From: an uncultured Flavihumibacter sp.
GTDB lineage: Bacteria; Bacteroidota; Bacteroidia; Chitinophagales; Chitinophagaceae
Length of the DNA: 64,000 nucleotides
Assembly: GCA_902168105.1 (NCBI GenBank)
Contig: CABHOY010000015.1
Coordinates: 62,001 to 126,000, forward strand
Direction: 5' to 3'
The notes below the pieces were generated by a model. The model was not told the origin of the DNA, searched no databases, and worked only from the letters and a program-made list of their open reading frames with translations. Shown here one piece after another: positions 8,542-16,982 of this stretch. The position numbers and the translations under genes were made by a program. Every line of letters begins with the position of its first letter. Positions within the stretch are counted from its first letter, which is position 1.

Positions 8542-9210
8542 TTAAAGCAGTTCTGCTTCACTGATGAGATTGTTTTTCAATGCAAATACGACCACTCCGG
8601 CTGTGTTTTTTACATTCATCTTTTCAAGTATCCGCGTACGGTGTCCCTCTACGGTACGCTTACTCAGGAAGATCTTATCGCCTATTTCCTGGGCGGTAAA
8701 TTGCTGGCAGATAAGTCGGATGATCTCTTTTTCACGGTCAGTGAAAGTGATCGGGTTATTGTTGCGGGAAGGATTAAAGCGGCTCCTGACGATCATAGCG
8801 GCCAGCCTGGCGGAGGTCTGTTTGCAATAGAAGATATTATCTTCATAAACACTGTTGATAGCCTCAATGATCTCCTGTTTGTCGGCGTTCTTTAACAGGT
8901 AACCTTTAGCGCCCGCTTCCAGCATTTCCACAATGAGCTCTTCTTCATCGAACATGGACAGCGCAATGATCCTGATGTGAGGTGTGCGTTGTAAAAGCGC
9001 GCGTGTCGCGGTGATACCATCCATCAGCGGCATCTTCAGATCTGTCATGACCACATCAGCTTCTACAGTTTCCAGTAATTCCAGTAATTCCCTGCCATTG
9101 TTGGCTTGTCCCACAAGGGTAATGTCAGGTTGCCTCGAAAGCATTAGTGCGAGTCCGTCACGGAAAATTTCATGATCGTCAGCAATCACTAATCGGATGT
9201 CGTGATTCAT
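8542..9210 (-). CDS. NarL/LuxR-type response regulator
   Basis: 222 residues from the ATG at 9210 (MNHDIRLVIADDHEIF). The frame is open 15 codons further up, but this start puts the receiver domain at its usual place. Acidic pair D11-D12, phospho-acceptor D57 (VVMTDLKMP), conserved LLK lysine, then a LuxR helix-turn-helix (FTDREKEIIRLI ... RTVEGHRTRILEKM). It is encoded immediately after the histidine kinase at 9266-10006 and pairs with it. This is the second module of the same architecture within 7 kb; the first is at 3598-5080. Confidence 0.92.
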   Translation of the reverse strand: MNHDIRLVIADDHEIFRDGLALMLSRQPDITLVGQANNGRELLELLETVEADVVMTDLKMPLMDGITATRALLQRTPHIRIIALSMFDEEELIVEMLEAGAKGYLLKNADKQEIIEAINSVYEDNIFYCKQTSARLAAMIVRSRFNPSRNNNPITFTDREKEIIRLICQQFTAQEIGDKIFLSKRTVEGHRTRILEKMNVKNTAGVVVFALKNNLISEAELL

Positions 9211-9265
9211 TTCAATGTAAGAATTGGGGTAAGGAGTGTCTCTCTCAAATTTCAATAAAGTTACA

Positions 9266-10006
9266 TTATCCGGCGGGAATTTTTACGAAATAGTTAGTAC
9301 CCTGGCCTGGTACAGAGTCGATTGATAATGAAGCCCGTAAGATGTCCGTACGGATCGCCAGGCTTTTCATTCCCAGTCCGGACGATTCAGCTCTGGCTTT
9401 CTTTACATCAAACCCGGTACCGTTCTCCTTGATCAGCACGAGGTAAAAGCCGTTCTCCCTGGTCAGCACGATCTGCAACTGTGTAGCCTTCGCATGCTTC
9501 AATGTGTTATGAGTGATCTCCTGGATGATGCGGAAAATGTGGATCTCCTTTTCTGGCGGAATATTTATCTGGCCGGAGGTGTGGAATTTTATTTCGAGTG
9601 GTTGCTTATCCGATAGCTGTCTGATAAATTCACGTAATGCTTCCGTCAGCCCTTTACGCTCCAGTGTTGCAGGCAGCAGGTTGTGTGAGATCTGTCGCAG
9701 TCCGCGGATCACTTCATCTATATAGCCCGATGATTTTGCGATGATCATATTGTCCCTCTCATCGGCCACCGAAATACTGTGAATGTTCAGTTTAATGGTG
9801 GACAGGAGCGGGCCCATACTGTCATGCAGGTCTGCCGCGATTCTCTTCCGTTCATTCTCCAGAATGGTGATCTCGGCCATGATACGCTCCCGCTGCAGCC
9901 TTATATAGCGGCGGTGATAAGAGATGATCGATACTACAAAGAACACGATAATGACAGCTATCAGCAGCGAAATAAATATCGTGATATAGAATATTTTATC
10001 GTCCAT
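9266..10006 (-). CDS. Sensor histidine kinase (HisKA_3)
   Basis: 246 residues. One N-terminal membrane helix (about 7-28), a short linker, then ERKRIAADLHDSMGPLL with the phosphorylated H61 and a HATPase domain with N-box EITHNTLKHAKA. The G-box reads ENGTGFD instead of DDGxGF; the Asp-to-Glu change is conservative. There is no extracytoplasmic sensor domain, so it may sense through the membrane or through the neighbouring membrane protein at 10044-10706. It is encoded 55 bases upstream of its response regulator. Confidence 0.9.
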   Translation of the reverse strand: MDDKIFYITIFISLLIAVIIVFFVVSIISYHRRYIRLQRERIMAEITILENERKRIAADLHDSMGPLLSTIKLNIHSISVADERDNMIIAKSSGYIDEVIRGLRQISHNLLPATLERKGLTEALREFIRQLSDKQPLEIKFHTSGQINIPPEKEIHIFRIIQEITHNTLKHAKATQLQIVLTRENGFYLVLIKENGTGFDVKKARAESSGLGMKSLAIRTDILRASLSIDSVPGQGTNYFVKIPAG

Positions 10007-10043
10007 GGGGTATAATCATTTTGAGGCATTACTTGCCTGTATG

Positions 10044-10706
10044 CTATGCGTCAAAATGTTTGTTAAAATAGTAGGAAGGTTTAACAGGTATGCATAGAAC
10101 TGCTATAGCATAGATCAAATTTACAAAAGCATTGATATAATTGAACATAAAAATGATCCGCAAAGACAATACGGTGTCCGACCCTATGAACATAGACGCC
10201 TCATAGATGATCTGGTAAATGAAGATGATGATGAATCCCAGGCAGACGAGGAAACGCGCGTTCCGGAAGAGCGACTTGTTGTCTTTTACGATCAGGTAGT
10301 TGATCTCATTGATGCTTAGCAGCACTGTAACAAAAGCATAGGTGACGCGGAAATAGGGACTGAATGTTTCTATTTTATTGTAAATGATATTTTCTGTGAT
10401 CCAGACAGCAGCAAAACCGGATAATAATCCGATAAAAAGGATCCGCTTTCGTTTGAATGTGCCCCATATAAAGAACTGGTAGACGATCACGATGGATTCC
10501 GCCAGGCCATAGAGGTTCAGCGGAACAGCATTACTTGTTTCCATGATGCTGATGCAGATAAAACTGATCGTTTCCGAAAGGAATGCCAGTGAAAGGAGCA
10601 GGAGGAAGGGCTGAAAGCTTGCAACAGTCTTGTTGAAGCGGATCAGCCCTGTTACTAAAGGAATAATGACCAACTGGCTTACCAGAAAGGCGCCTATATT
10701 ATTCAT
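10044..10706 (-). CDS. Multi-spanning membrane protein of unknown function
   Basis: 220 residues with about seven hydrophobic segments, many aromatic and isoleucine residues, and a short polar C-terminus (PVKPSYYFNKHFDA). I recognise no catalytic motif. It lies 37 bases upstream of the histidine kinase gene on the same strand, so it may belong to the same transcript and could serve as a sensor or accessory part. That role is inferred from position only. Confidence 0.72.
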   Translation of the reverse strand: MNNIGAFLVSQLVIIPLVTGLIRFNKTVASFQPFLLLLSLAFLSETISFICISIMETSNAVPLNLYGLAESIVIVYQFFIWGTFKRKRILFIGLLSGFAAVWITENIIYNKIETFSPYFRVTYAFVTVLLSINEINYLIVKDNKSLFRNARFLVCLGFIIIFIYQIIYEASMFIGSDTVLSLRIIFMFNYINAFVNLIYAIAVLCIPVKPSYYFNKHFDA

Positions 10707-10730
10707 CGGGAACAGGATGATAACGGGTAA

Positions 10731-11240
10731 TTATAATTTGGCTTTGCAAAGTGGGGGACAACGCTGACCGCTTTCCATCGCCTGTATAGGACTGGATGCC
10801 CTGGCTGGCTGAACACCCGGTACATTCGCCGCTTTTTCGCGTGATACCAGTGTGGTAAGGATGTCTGTACCGGAAGAATCAACCGGGAGTAATACCATTC
10901 TTACCTGGCCTTTCTCATCTTTACCCATATAGATACGAAGACCTTCAGCGCCTTTGGCGTTGAGTATAGCTGCAATCGCATGACGGTTAAAGGTTTCTCC
11001 TTCCGGAATATTGAATGCGCTATCAAGATAGTTGCCGGGTAATTTGCTCTGGAGTTCTTTTCTTCCGGCAAGGAAACCCTGACGCAGTGCACGGGCTTCT
11101 TCTATCGGAATAACATGTTCGATGGCTCTGGCTTTGTCTACCGGGATCTCTCCCTGGTCCGGATGACTTGGGGTACATTGCGTAAGTGCTGCAAGGAGGA
11201 CGGCAGCTGAAAAGAAACACAGGATGTTACGATGCTTCAT
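10731..11240 (-). CDS. Putative lipoprotein of unknown function
   Basis: 169 residues. A signal peptide with lipobox LTQC places the lipidated cysteine near residue 22. The mature part is predicted soluble, with a central segment NIPEGETFNRHAIAAILNAKGAEGLRIY that looks like a compact alpha/beta fold, and a C-terminal RCPPLC cysteine pair. The pair could bind metal or form a disulfide. It is 24 bases upstream of the membrane protein gene and probably heads the same transcript (10731 to 8542). No function can be named. Confidence 0.7.
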   Translation of the reverse strand: MKHRNILCFFSAAVLLAALTQCTPSHPDQGEIPVDKARAIEHVIPIEEARALRQGFLAGRKELQSKLPGNYLDSAFNIPEGETFNRHAIAAILNAKGAEGLRIYMGKDEKGQVRMVLLPVDSSGTDILTTLVSREKAANVPGVQPARASSPIQAMESGQRCPPLCKAKL

Positions 11241-11470
11241 ACATAGCGATTTTATGATGATTGAATATGTAAACTACTGGATAAGACCGGAAAACAGCCG
11301 GGTAGAAATGCTGAAAATAAAACGTATAAATACCTGGTAAATGCTCATGCCTGTGACAGTCAGTGAAATTAACGTGGTGTAATGGGGGTATCCTTAATGG
11401 CGCTAAAGTTAAAGTAAAAAAACGTACCACCGGTACCGGGCCAGAATATTGAAAAAAAACTAATATCTGG

Positions 11471-11504
11471 TACTTATACAAGTAGCCAGGACGCACTAAA
11501 TTTG
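11471..11504 (+). promoter_or_regulatory. Candidate promoter and operator of the MarR-type gene
   Basis: TAAATTTG at 11497-11504 matches the Bacteroidota -7 consensus and ends 25 bases before the ATG at 11530. Just upstream lies a perfect inverted repeat TACTTATACAAGTA at 11471-11484, between the -7 and the expected -33 position. That is a good place for a repressor site and suggests autoregulation by the MarR-type protein. No strong -33 TTTG is visible. Both parts are inferred from sequence only. Confidence 0.4.
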
Positions 11505-11529
11505 CGCCTCCTTTACCTTTACATTGACA

Positions 11530-12138
11530 ATGAAAAAAACATCAGGGTTCAGTCCTGAGCAGCAATTTACTTCGCTGGATGCGAGGTTATTGTTATCCAT
11601 ACAACGGCTCAGTGACATGCTTAAAGCTATCCAGTGGGAACAGGCGAGGATACTGGGAATCACACCTCTACAATTACAGATATTACTTTTCACCGGACAT
11701 CATACCGCGGCAGTGAACAAAGTAGCTTATATAGCTATGGAACTGCAACTGAGCCGTCCTACCATCAGCGATGCTGCTGCGGCCCTTGTCAGCAAAGGGT
11801 TCCTGCGCATAGAAGAAGATCAGAAAGACAGGCGTAGCTATTCATTCCTCCTAACCGATACAGGGTTGGAAATGCTGGAAAAGGCCGAAATGTATACGGC
11901 GGAATTGCAGGCTGTTGTTGGTAAAAAACCTTTACAGGAGAAGATGAACCTCTACCAATCCCTCTATACTATACTAGCCGGATTAAATAACAAAAAAGGA
12001 GGGATGCAGCGTACGTGTTACAACTGTTCCCATTATGAAGGGAATAGGAAAAGACAGCACGTATGCCGCCTGCTGGAAAAGCAACTGATATCCGCCGAGT
12101 TGCAGATAGATTGCATTTATCACTCTACTTTAAAGTAA
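11530..12138 (+). CDS. MarR-family regulator with a C-terminal four-cysteine tail
   Basis: 202 residues from the ATG at 11530; the frame also has a TTG two codons upstream. The winged helix-turn-helix of the MarR family is at about 40-110 (TPLQLQILLF ... LSRPTISDAAAALVSKGFL ... QKDRRSYSFLLTDTG). The C-terminal 45 residues are unusual for the family and carry C163, C166, C179 and C195 in a CxxC-x12-C-x15-C pattern, together with several basic residues. This looks like a site for zinc or an iron-sulfur cluster, so the protein may sense redox state or metal. It converges with the MocR gene at 12174. Confidence 0.88.
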   Translation: MKKTSGFSPEQQFTSLDARLLLSIQRLSDMLKAIQWEQARILGITPLQLQILLFTGHHTAAVNKVAYIAMELQLSRPTISDAAAALVSKGFLRIEEDQKDRRSYSFLLTDTGLEMLEKAEMYTAELQAVVGKKPLQEKMNLYQSLYTILAGLNNKKGGMQRTCYNCSHYEGNRKRQHVCRLLEKQLISAELQIDCIYHSTLK

Positions 12139-12173
12139 AGTTCCTATATCATATCAATATCCGATGGTGCAGA

Positions 12174-13655
12174 CTATAATTGTTGTATCACTTTCGCCAG
12201 CTTTCCAAAACCTTTAATGATCGAAGGCTCATCCAGTGAAGCATAACCGAGCCGCAGACCCGGAACGGTGTCGTACATGGGATTATAATAACTGAGCGGG
12301 TTGACCAGGTTCATACCGGCCGACCGCACTTTTTGAAGTAACTCGGCAGGTTCCACCTGTTTGTGCAATTGCAGCCAGATGGCCAGTCCTCCCTGTGGCG
12401 GCGTATAGTACGCCTGTCCGGCAAATATGGAATGTATAATACTGTTAGCCAGTTCCAGCCTTTTCATGTAGACATAACGTGTATTGTGTATATGCCTGCG
12501 GATATCGCCCGTCGCCATCAGGTTGCCCATAGCCTGTTGTAATATAGGGTCGCCTTCATGGTTCACAATAGAACGGTATGCCGACAACGACTGAATTAGG
12601 GCCGCTGGTCCGCATACAAAACTGACGGGTAGTGTGTGCATGACCGATCCTATATAGATAACGTTATCCGCATGTTCCATGCCCGCCAGCGGAATATGAT
12701 GCTTATGGAAATGATACTCGTGGTCGTAGTCGTCCTCAATGATCACGAAGTTATATTGACGGCTCAGGGCCAGTAACTGCATACGCTTCTCCACAGATAA
12801 TGTCGCAGTGGTCGGGTACTGATGATGGGGCGTAACGTATAAGGCCTTCAAAGGAGTGATACGGCAGCGTGCTTCCAGTTGGTCAAGATCGATCCCATCC
12901 AGGTCGGAAGGAATATAATGCAGCTCAGCGCCGGCAATTGTAAAGGCCTGCCAGGCAGGTTGATAACCGGGGTGTTCAACGGCTATATGATCCCCCGGAG
13001 ATAACAACGTTTGTGCAGTCAGGTATAATGCCATCTGCATGCCCTGGGTGATACATATATTCTCAGTAGTGACCGCCAGTCCGCGATCATTGTTCAACAT
13101 CGTATTCACTTCCTGCAGCAACAGTTCATTGCCCCTTTCAGAATTGTTGCTGAATATCTGCCGCTGGTTTTCGGGCTGTAACAGCCTGCGGCATTCCCGG
13201 CTGATCTCGGTAGCAGGGATGAGCTTCAGGTCCGGACGGCCATCATCAAATATGATATCGTAATTACCGCTGGGATTGGATGGAGAAAGGGAGATGTTCA
13301 CATGACGGAAAGGGATATGCAAAGAGGGCTTCAAAGGCGTTTCCTGTCCCGGCGGTCCCTTCTGGTCGGCAGGCATGCTATCACTCACACGGGTACCGCT
13401 CTTATATTGAGAAGTCAGCCAGCCTGCAGTTGTAAGCTGGTCATATGCAAGAATGATCGTGTTCCTGTTCACTTTCAGTTGCTGGGCCAGCACACGCGAG
13501 CCTGGCAATAAGGCCCCCGGAAGCAGTCTTCCCCGCACTATTTCATTGATGATATACGCTTTGATCTGTTGATAAATTGGCTCTTTGCTGTTAAACGACA
13601 GCTGTATCTGCACATGTCTGTAACTCTTCATAGTCGGCAATAAGGTATCACTCAT
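12174..13655 (-). CDS. MocR-type regulator lacking the PLP-binding lysine
   Basis: 493 residues. An N-terminal GntR-type winged helix (about 23-90) is joined to a fold-type I aminotransferase domain (about 130-490). Cofactor-pocket residues are recognisable, including the aspartates and tyrosine of EDDYDHEY (308-310). The family motif that normally reads (T/S)FSK(T/S)L, with the lysine that binds PLP, here reads GSVMHTLP: the lysine position is H340 (codon CAC on the minus strand at 12636-12638). The protein therefore cannot form the usual internal aldimine. It may bind PLP or an amino acid non-covalently, or be a pure DNA-binding protein. It is divergent from the ArsR-type gene at 13777, separated by 121 bases. 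Confidence 0.9.
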   Translation of the reverse strand: MSDTLLPTMKSYRHVQIQLSFNSKEPIYQQIKAYIINEIVRGRLLPGALLPGSRVLAQQLKVNRNTIILAYDQLTTAGWLTSQYKSGTRVSDSMPADQKGPPGQETPLKPSLHIPFRHVNISLSPSNPSGNYDIIFDDGRPDLKLIPATEISRECRRLLQPENQRQIFSNNSERGNELLLQEVNTMLNNDRGLAVTTENICITQGMQMALYLTAQTLLSPGDHIAVEHPGYQPAWQAFTIAGAELHYIPSDLDGIDLDQLEARCRITPLKALYVTPHHQYPTTATLSVEKRMQLLALSRQYNFVIIEDDYDHEYHFHKHHIPLAGMEHADNVIYIGSVMHTLPVSFVCGPAALIQSLSAYRSIVNHEGDPILQQAMGNLMATGDIRRHIHNTRYVYMKRLELANSIIHSIFAGQAYYTPPQGGLAIWLQLHKQVEPAELLQKVRSAGMNLVNPLSYYNPMYDTVPGLRLGYASLDEPSIIKGFGKLAKVIQQL

Positions 13656-13776
13656 ATACGCATGGCTGCCGCTCGCGGTTGTTAATTTTTGTTAATGCGA
13701 AAAATAAATGTAGGTATGAGGCCGCTAACGGGGGTCGGTATTTTCGCAAACATTGAAAAATATCTATTTTTACAGA

Positions 13777-14046
13777 ATGGATGCAGTTACGATAGAGAAA
13801 GCAGCAAACGCTATAGCTGATAAGCACCGGTTATCCATCATTCTGGCGGCGTCCCGGCAGTCCGCCATTCAATGCTGTGAAATTACTGAACTCACTGGTT
13901 TGTCCCAACCCACTGTATCTCACCATATTAAGATACTGGTAGACAGTGGCTTGCTCATTTATGATAAGACCGGCCGGAATGTACAGTTAACCATTAACAA
14001 GGAGATGATGAAACATCTCTCGTCCTTCTTCGGACAGCTTAGCTGA
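13777..14046 (+). CDS. Small ArsR-type winged-helix regulator
   Basis: 89 residues from the ATG at 13777 (MDAVTIEKAANAIADKHRL); an upstream TTG at 13753 would add eight residues. The sequence is a single winged helix-turn-helix: ITELTGLSQPTVSHHIKILVDSGLL is the recognition helix region and ends in a short wing. Cysteines in QCCEITEL (about residues 32-33) could form a metal site, but the classical ArsR ELCVCDL motif is absent. It is directly upstream of the tetR promoter and has no coupled partner gene, so its target is unknown. Confidence 0.8.
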   Translation: MDAVTIEKAANAIADKHRLSIILAASRQSAIQCCEITELTGLSQPTVSHHIKILVDSGLLIYDKTGRNVQLTINKEMMKHLSSFFGQLS

Positions 14047-14060
14047 TCATTTTTTTATTT

Positions 14061-14092
14061 TTTGGCAGATTGATATGTCCTCATTACCTTTG
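14061..14092 (+). promoter_or_regulatory. tetR promoter, exact Bacteroidota consensus
   Basis: TTTG at 14061-14064, a spacer of 20 bases, then TACCTTTG at 14085-14092. This is an exact match to the Bacteroidota housekeeping consensus TTTG-N19-21-TAnnTTTG. The palindromic operator begins at the next base (14093), so a bound repressor would block initiation. The tetR ATG is at 14125. Confidence 0.8.
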
Positions 14093-14110
14093 TTTAACCA
14101 GATGGTTAAA
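14093..14110. promoter_or_regulatory. TetR operator O1
   Basis: Perfect inverted repeat TTTAACCAGATGGTTAAA, with 8-base arms and a 2-base centre, placed directly after the -7 box of the tetR promoter and 14 bases before the tetR ATG. The same core TTAACCAGATGGTTAA occurs again before the efflux operon at 14756-14771. Two identical palindromes at the two promoters expected for a TetR repressor and its target make the operator assignment strong without any experiment. Confidence 0.85.
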
Positions 14111-14124
14111 TCAAGTAGTTTAAA

Positions 14125-14733
14125 ATGGCACAAGAAAGAAATACGGAGGAATTGATCATTGAAGCAGCCAGGAGGATCTTTATAAAACGCGGTCTTGCCG
14201 GTGCACGTATGCAGGACATAGCGGACGAGGCGGGTATTAACAAGGCCATGTTGCACTACTACTACCGGAGCAAGGAAAAGCTGTTTGAGATTGTTTTTGA
14301 TGAAGCGTTTTCGAAAATGGTCGGCCGGCTGGGCGCTATTTTTAGCAGGCAGCTGCCGATGGAGGAGAAGATCAGGACGCTGATCGATCACTATATCACC
14401 GCCATTGCAGAAACACCTTACGTACCCATCTTTGTATTGAACGAGATCAATCAGCAACCGGAGATGATGGTAAAGCGGATCAGTTCACAGCCAGCCTTTC
14501 CGGATATTATAGCTTTTATGAAAGAAGTGGTGGAGGCCGGCAAAAAAGGGATCATCAAAGAGATCAGTCCCCTGCAGTTGTTCCTGAACATCGTGTCTAT
14601 GTGTATCTTTCCTTTTGTGGCGCGCCCCCTTATACAGGGCATTTTCCAACAGGATAACATACAGTTTAATATGCTGATAGAAGAACGGAAAAAATTGGTG
14701 GGAGATGTCATCATCTCCTGGTTAAAGCCTTAA
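14125..14733 (+). CDS. TetR/AcrR-family repressor of the adjacent efflux operon
   Basis: 202 residues. The N-terminal helix-turn-helix (about 8-55) includes MQDIADEAGINKAMLHYYYRSKEKLFEIVF, the standard TetR signature. The C-terminal helices (60-200) form the ligand and dimer domain. It is followed by TolC, HlyD, two ABC ATPases and two permeases in the same direction, the arrangement of the E. coli cecR-ybhGFSR locus, so I infer that it represses this drug-export operon and itself through the palindromes at 14093 and 14756. A terminator hairpin overlaps its stop codon, so the efflux genes have their own transcription start. Confidence 0.93.
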   Translation: MAQERNTEELIIEAARRIFIKRGLAGARMQDIADEAGINKAMLHYYYRSKEKLFEIVFDEAFSKMVGRLGAIFSRQLPMEEKIRTLIDHYITAIAETPYVPIFVLNEINQQPEMMVKRISSQPAFPDIIAFMKEVVEAGKKGIIKEISPLQLFLNIVSMCIFPFVARPLIQGIFQQDNIQFNMLIEERKKLVGDVIISWLKP

Positions 14734-14746
14734 CAGGCTTTTTTTT
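14724..14746 (+). terminator. Intrinsic terminator of tetR
   Basis: AAAGCCT (14724-14730), loop TAAC, AGGCTTT (14735-14741), followed by further T to 14746. The stop codon TAA lies in the loop. This is a compact Rho-independent terminator that separates tetR from the efflux operon. Confidence 0.75.
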
Positions 14747-14755
14747 GAACTGTAA

Positions 14756-14771
14756 TTAACCAGATGGTTAA
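14756..14771. promoter_or_regulatory. TetR operator O2, before the efflux operon
   Basis: Perfect inverted repeat TTAACCAGATGGTTAA, identical in its 16-base core to operator O1 before tetR. It lies 15 bases upstream of the tolC-like ATG at 14787. A TTTG at 14743-14746 could be the -33 element, with the operator covering the spacer and the -7 region. The -7 box itself is poor, which fits a promoter that is normally silent. Confidence 0.85.
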
Positions 14772-14786
14772 AATAAATAGTTAGCA

Positions 14787-16028
14787 ATGATGAAGTATCT
14801 CGTATGGGCCGTACTGTTGTGTACTACGCCTGCCATGTCTCAAACATCCCTGACACTGGAGGATTGTTACCAGCTGGCGCAAAAGAACTACCCGCTTATT
14901 AAACAACGGGAGCTGATCAGCCGGTCCGGTAATTATACCGTGGCTAACGCTGCCAAAGGTTACCTGCCGCAGCTGAACTTCTCCGGGCAAGCTACTTACC
15001 AGTCGCAGGTCGTGACGATCCCTTTCCCTGGTGCCCCCCAGTTAAGCAAAGACCAGTATAAGGTGCAGGCGGAAGTATCGCAGACCCTCTTCGATGGAGG
15101 CGGCATTCACTATCAGAAGGAGCTTAGCAAGGCCAATACCGCCATTCAACAACAACAACTGGAAGTGAACCTGTATAGTATAAGAGACCAGGTGAGCCAG
15201 CTCTTTTTTGGTATCCTGCTAATCGATGAGCAGCTACAGCAGAACGAGTTGCGGAAGGAGGATATCGGGAGTGCGGTGCATAAAACAGAAGGAGCTGTTA
15301 ATAACGGTTCTGCACTGCGTAGCAGCCTCGATGAACTGAAGGCGGAACTACTGAATACCGACCAGGCGCACGTTCAGTTGAGGGCCAGTCGCCAGGCCTA
15401 CCTGCAGATGCTCTCCTTGTTCATTGATCAGCCGCTGGACGATCATACCCGGCTCACCAAACCGGCGCCGGCTACTATGCCTGCAGAGATCCGCCGGCCC
15501 GAGCTCCTGTTGTACGACTACAAACAGCGTAGTTATGATGTGCAGGAAAAACAACTAAAGGTGAATTACCTGCCGAAGGTAAGCGCCTTTGTACAGGGTA
15601 CCTATGGGCGCCCTACGCTGAACTTCGTGAGCAACGATTTCGGCTTCTATGCCCTGGGCGGTGTCCGTTTCAGCTGGGGATTAGGTAGCCTCTATACGAA
15701 TAAGAACAGCCGCCAGATCTTACGCATCAGCAAACAGGACATGGACGTACAAAAGGAAACATTCATGTTCAATACCCGGCTCACCATGACCCGTCAGCAG
15801 ATAGAAGCATCCCAGTATAGTGACCTGATCCAGCAGGACCAGGAGATCATCGCACTGCGTACTTCTGTTAAAAAAGCGGCGGTAGCACAACTGGAAAATG
15901 GAGTGATCACTTCACATGATTACATCACACAGGTGAACGCTGAAAGCCAGGCCAGGCAGAACCTCATTCTGCATGAGATCCAGTTGTTGCAGGTTCAGTA
16001 CAATAACAAAAACACATCCGGTAACTAA
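14787..16028 (+). CDS. TolC-family outer-membrane efflux protein
   Basis: 413 residues with an N-terminal signal peptide (cleavage after about TPAMSQ). The two repeats of long coiled-coil helices typical of OEP proteins are visible (LTLEDCYQLAQKNYPL near the mature N-terminus, a Gln/Leu-rich periplasmic region, and ARQNLILHEIQLLQVQYNNKNTSG at the end). It forms the outer-membrane channel of a tripartite pump with the HlyD and ABC proteins encoded next. It is the first gene of the operon behind operator O2. Confidence 0.9.
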   Translation: MMKYLVWAVLLCTTPAMSQTSLTLEDCYQLAQKNYPLIKQRELISRSGNYTVANAAKGYLPQLNFSGQATYQSQVVTIPFPGAPQLSKDQYKVQAEVSQTLFDGGGIHYQKELSKANTAIQQQQLEVNLYSIRDQVSQLFFGILLIDEQLQQNELRKEDIGSAVHKTEGAVNNGSALRSSLDELKAELLNTDQAHVQLRASRQAYLQMLSLFIDQPLDDHTRLTKPAPATMPAEIRRPELLLYDYKQRSYDVQEKQLKVNYLPKVSAFVQGTYGRPTLNFVSNDFGFYALGGVRFSWGLGSLYTNKNSRQILRISKQDMDVQKETFMFNTRLTMTRQQIEASQYSDLIQQDQEIIALRTSVKKAAVAQLENGVITSHDYITQVNAESQARQNLILHEIQLLQVQYNNKNTSGN

Positions 16029-16047
16029 TAAAATCGTCGTTTGATAT

Positions 16048-16980
16048 ATGAAATACTTATCCATTTCCGTGGTCTTTTTCTTTATCGTCGCCTGCTCCGG
16101 CAAAGAAACAACAGCTGATGCTTCGGGCAACTTTGAAGCCGATGAGGTGATCGTATCCGCCCAACAAAGCGGACAACTCTTGTCATTCACTGTACAGGAA
16201 GGTGATACCCTGCGTGAAGGCGCTGTAGTAGGACAGATAGACGTCAACGGCCTCACTCTGCAAAAAGAGCAGGCACAAGCTACTATCAGGTCTTTAAGGG
16301 AAAAGACCACCGATCCGCAGCCGCAACTGGCGCTTGTGCGTAAGCAACTGGCCGTGCAGGAATCACAGCTGAAACAATTACTGCATGAACAACAGCGTAC
16401 GGAAAATCTTGTAAAGGCTGATGCCGCTACACCTAAACAGTTGGATGATATCAATGCGCAGGTAGATCAGTTACAGAAAACACTTATTGTTACCCGTCAG
16501 CAGTTAACAGTCAGCGAAACCAATGTAGCGAATCAGAACAGAAGTATACTGAGTGAGCAATCGCCATTAGAGAAATCGCTGGCCCGGTATGATGATGAGA
16601 TCAGCAAAGGAGTTGTTGTGAATCCGGTAAAAGGTACGGTGCTTGCCAGATATGCTTTACAGGGAGAGATGGCAGTAACAGGAAAAGCATTGTATAAGAT
16701 CGCAGATACAGATACACTGTTATTAAAAGCATATATCACCGGCACACAGCTACCGGAAATTAAACTTGGACAGTCTGTCAAGGTGCTGATCGATGAAGGT
16801 AAGAAGGACTACAAAACCTATCGGGGTGTGATCTCTTACATTTCCGGCAAGTCAGAATTTACGCCTAAGACCATCCAGACAAAAGAGGAACGCGCTAACC
16901 TGGTATATGCTATCAAGATCCGCGTGCCTAACGATGGATATCTGAAAATAGGCATGTTCGCCATCACTCAATTCCATTGA
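16048..16980 (+). CDS. HlyD/YbhG-type membrane-fusion lipoprotein
   Basis: 310 residues. The signal peptide ends in a lipobox (FFFIVACSG), so it is a lipid-anchored adaptor. A lipoyl-like half (VIVSAQQSGQLLSFTVQEGDTL), a coiled-coil hairpin (about 75-180, rich in Gln, Leu and Lys) and the returning half (ISKGVVVNPVKGTVLARYALQGEMA) are in the usual order. It bridges the TolC-like channel and the ABC permeases. The closest arrangement known to me is YbhG in E. coli. It is 19 bases downstream of tolC and 2 bases upstream of the first ATPase gene. Confidence 0.9.
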   Translation: MKYLSISVVFFFIVACSGKETTADASGNFEADEVIVSAQQSGQLLSFTVQEGDTLREGAVVGQIDVNGLTLQKEQAQATIRSLREKTTDPQPQLALVRKQLAVQESQLKQLLHEQQRTENLVKADAATPKQLDDINAQVDQLQKTLIVTRQQLTVSETNVANQNRSILSEQSPLEKSLARYDDEISKGVVVNPVKGTVLARYALQGEMAVTGKALYKIADTDTLLLKAYITGTQLPEIKLGQSVKVLIDEGKKDYKTYRGVISYISGKSEFTPKTIQTKEERANLVYAIKIRVPNDGYLKIGMFAITQFH

Positions 16981-16982
16981 TC

